Below, in pieces: positions 6,300 through 6,627 of a stretch of 6,627 nucleotides of DNA. The DNA is from Sandarakinorhabdus sp. (GTDB lineage: Bacteria; Pseudomonadota; Alphaproteobacteria; Sphingomonadales; Sphingomonadaceae): the NCBI GenBank assembly GCA_025458465.1, contig JALOSK010000107.1:1-6627 (forward strand), in the 5' to 3' direction. How positions within the stretch are numbered: position 1 is the stretch's first letter; every line of letters starts with the position of its first letter. The position numbers and the translations under genes are program-made. The notes below the pieces were generated by a model. The model made no database searches. It saw only the letters and a program-made list of their open reading frames with translations, and was not told where the DNA came from.

Positions 6300-6379
6300 G
6301 GATGTCCTGTCGATTTCCCAAGGCTGATTGCCAAGGCTAGCGCGCGCACACTGGCCTGACCAGACACACGGAACCTCTC
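6300..6379. promoter_or_regulatory. Divergent promoter region between peptidase and acyl-CoA dehydrogenase
   Basis: Both start codons face away from this 80-bp gap, so it should carry both promoters, but no convincing -35/-10 pair is visible on either strand. It does contain an 8-bp direct repeat CCAAGGCT (6318-6325 and 6331-6338, 13-bp period) and a short dyad CTGG-N5-CCAG (6351-6363). Either could be an operator. The upstream gene on each side gives no hint of the regulator. Confidence 0.45.
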
Positions 6380-6627
6380 ATGACCATCAGCTTTGACGCC
6401 TGGCGCGCGCGTTCGCCCTTCTATGATGAAACCCACGAGGCGGTTTCCCAGTCCGTCCGACGGTTCATGACCACCGAGGTGCTGCCCAACATCGAGCAGT
6501 GGGAGGCAGACGGGGAGTTGCCGCGCGAACTGCACAGGAAGGCGGCAGCAGCCGGCATATTGGGCCTTGGCTATCCGGAGGAATATGGCGGGCATTCGGA
6601 AGGCTTCGACGTGTTCCACGGCCTGAC
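6380..6627 (+). CDS. Acyl-CoA dehydrogenase, N-terminal fragment
   Basis: The first 82 codons of a gene cut by the right edge. The product begins MTISFDAWRARSPFYDETHE and shows the N-terminal helical domain of acyl-CoA dehydrogenases: 'FMTTEVLPNIEQWEADGELPRELHRKAAAAG' (split here as FMTTEVLPNI and EQWEADGELPRELH), then the diagnostic GILGLGYPEEYGG. These flavoenzymes oxidise acyl-CoA to trans-2-enoyl-CoA in the cytoplasm, passing electrons to ETF. FAD-binding and catalytic Glu residues lie beyond the window, so the chain-length class cannot be told. The ribosome site is weak (GGA, 7 nt before the ATG), but family alignment supports this start because the first helix follows directly. It is transcribed away from the peptidase; nothing links it to the receptor. 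Confidence 0.9.
   Translation, partial: MTISFDAWRARSPFYDETHEAVSQSVRRFMTTEVLPNIEQWEADGELPRELHRKAAAAGILGLGYPEEYGGHSEGFDVFHGL

Noticed and set aside
4317..6359. A 680-codon open frame on the plus strand, opposite the S9 peptidase
   Set aside because: It is the antisense shadow of a GC-rich gene: His/Gly/Arg/Ala-rich with no recognisable domain, and the minus-strand frame has a signal peptide, propeller motifs and a full catalytic triad.

Overview
The window is GC-rich DNA with alphaproteobacterial gene content, most likely a sphingomonad (order Sphingomonadales). This rests on a large Oar-like TonB-dependent receptor with a carboxypeptidase-regulatory-like N-terminal domain, an exported S9 prolyl-oligopeptidase-family peptidase with a GGSGGG nucleophile elbow, a small DUF6356-like protein and strong GC bias at third codon positions. 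No mobile element, CRISPR array or integrase is visible.

Layout. Positions 1-532 are all on the minus strand: a tRNA-Val(UAC) gene (458-532), then a 73-residue DUF6356-like protein (155-376), then the first 42 codons of a probable beta-lactamase-family serine hydrolase that runs off the left edge. Positions 533-771 are the divergent control region between the tRNA and the receptor gene. It holds several inverted repeats, a four-unit 11-bp-periodic array resembling tandem PHO boxes (628-671), and a leader with two hairpins, the second followed directly by T6. The TonB-dependent receptor fills 772-4095 on the plus strand. A 20-bp interrupted stem-loop starts at its stop codon and is followed by a strong intrinsic terminator (4165-4199). 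Converging on this from the right is the S9 peptidase gene (4269-6299, minus). An 80-bp divergent gap separates it from the start of an acyl-CoA dehydrogenase gene (6380 to the right edge, plus).

How the genes may work together. The receptor should import a bulky ligand across the outer membrane, and the Sec-exported peptidase should cleave peptides in the periplasm. A peptide-scavenging partnership is therefore plausible, but the genes are convergent, are not an operon and appear to have separate control. The most notable signal is the PHO-box-like array, which suggests that the receptor belongs to the phosphate-starvation regulon. This is inferred from sequence pattern only.
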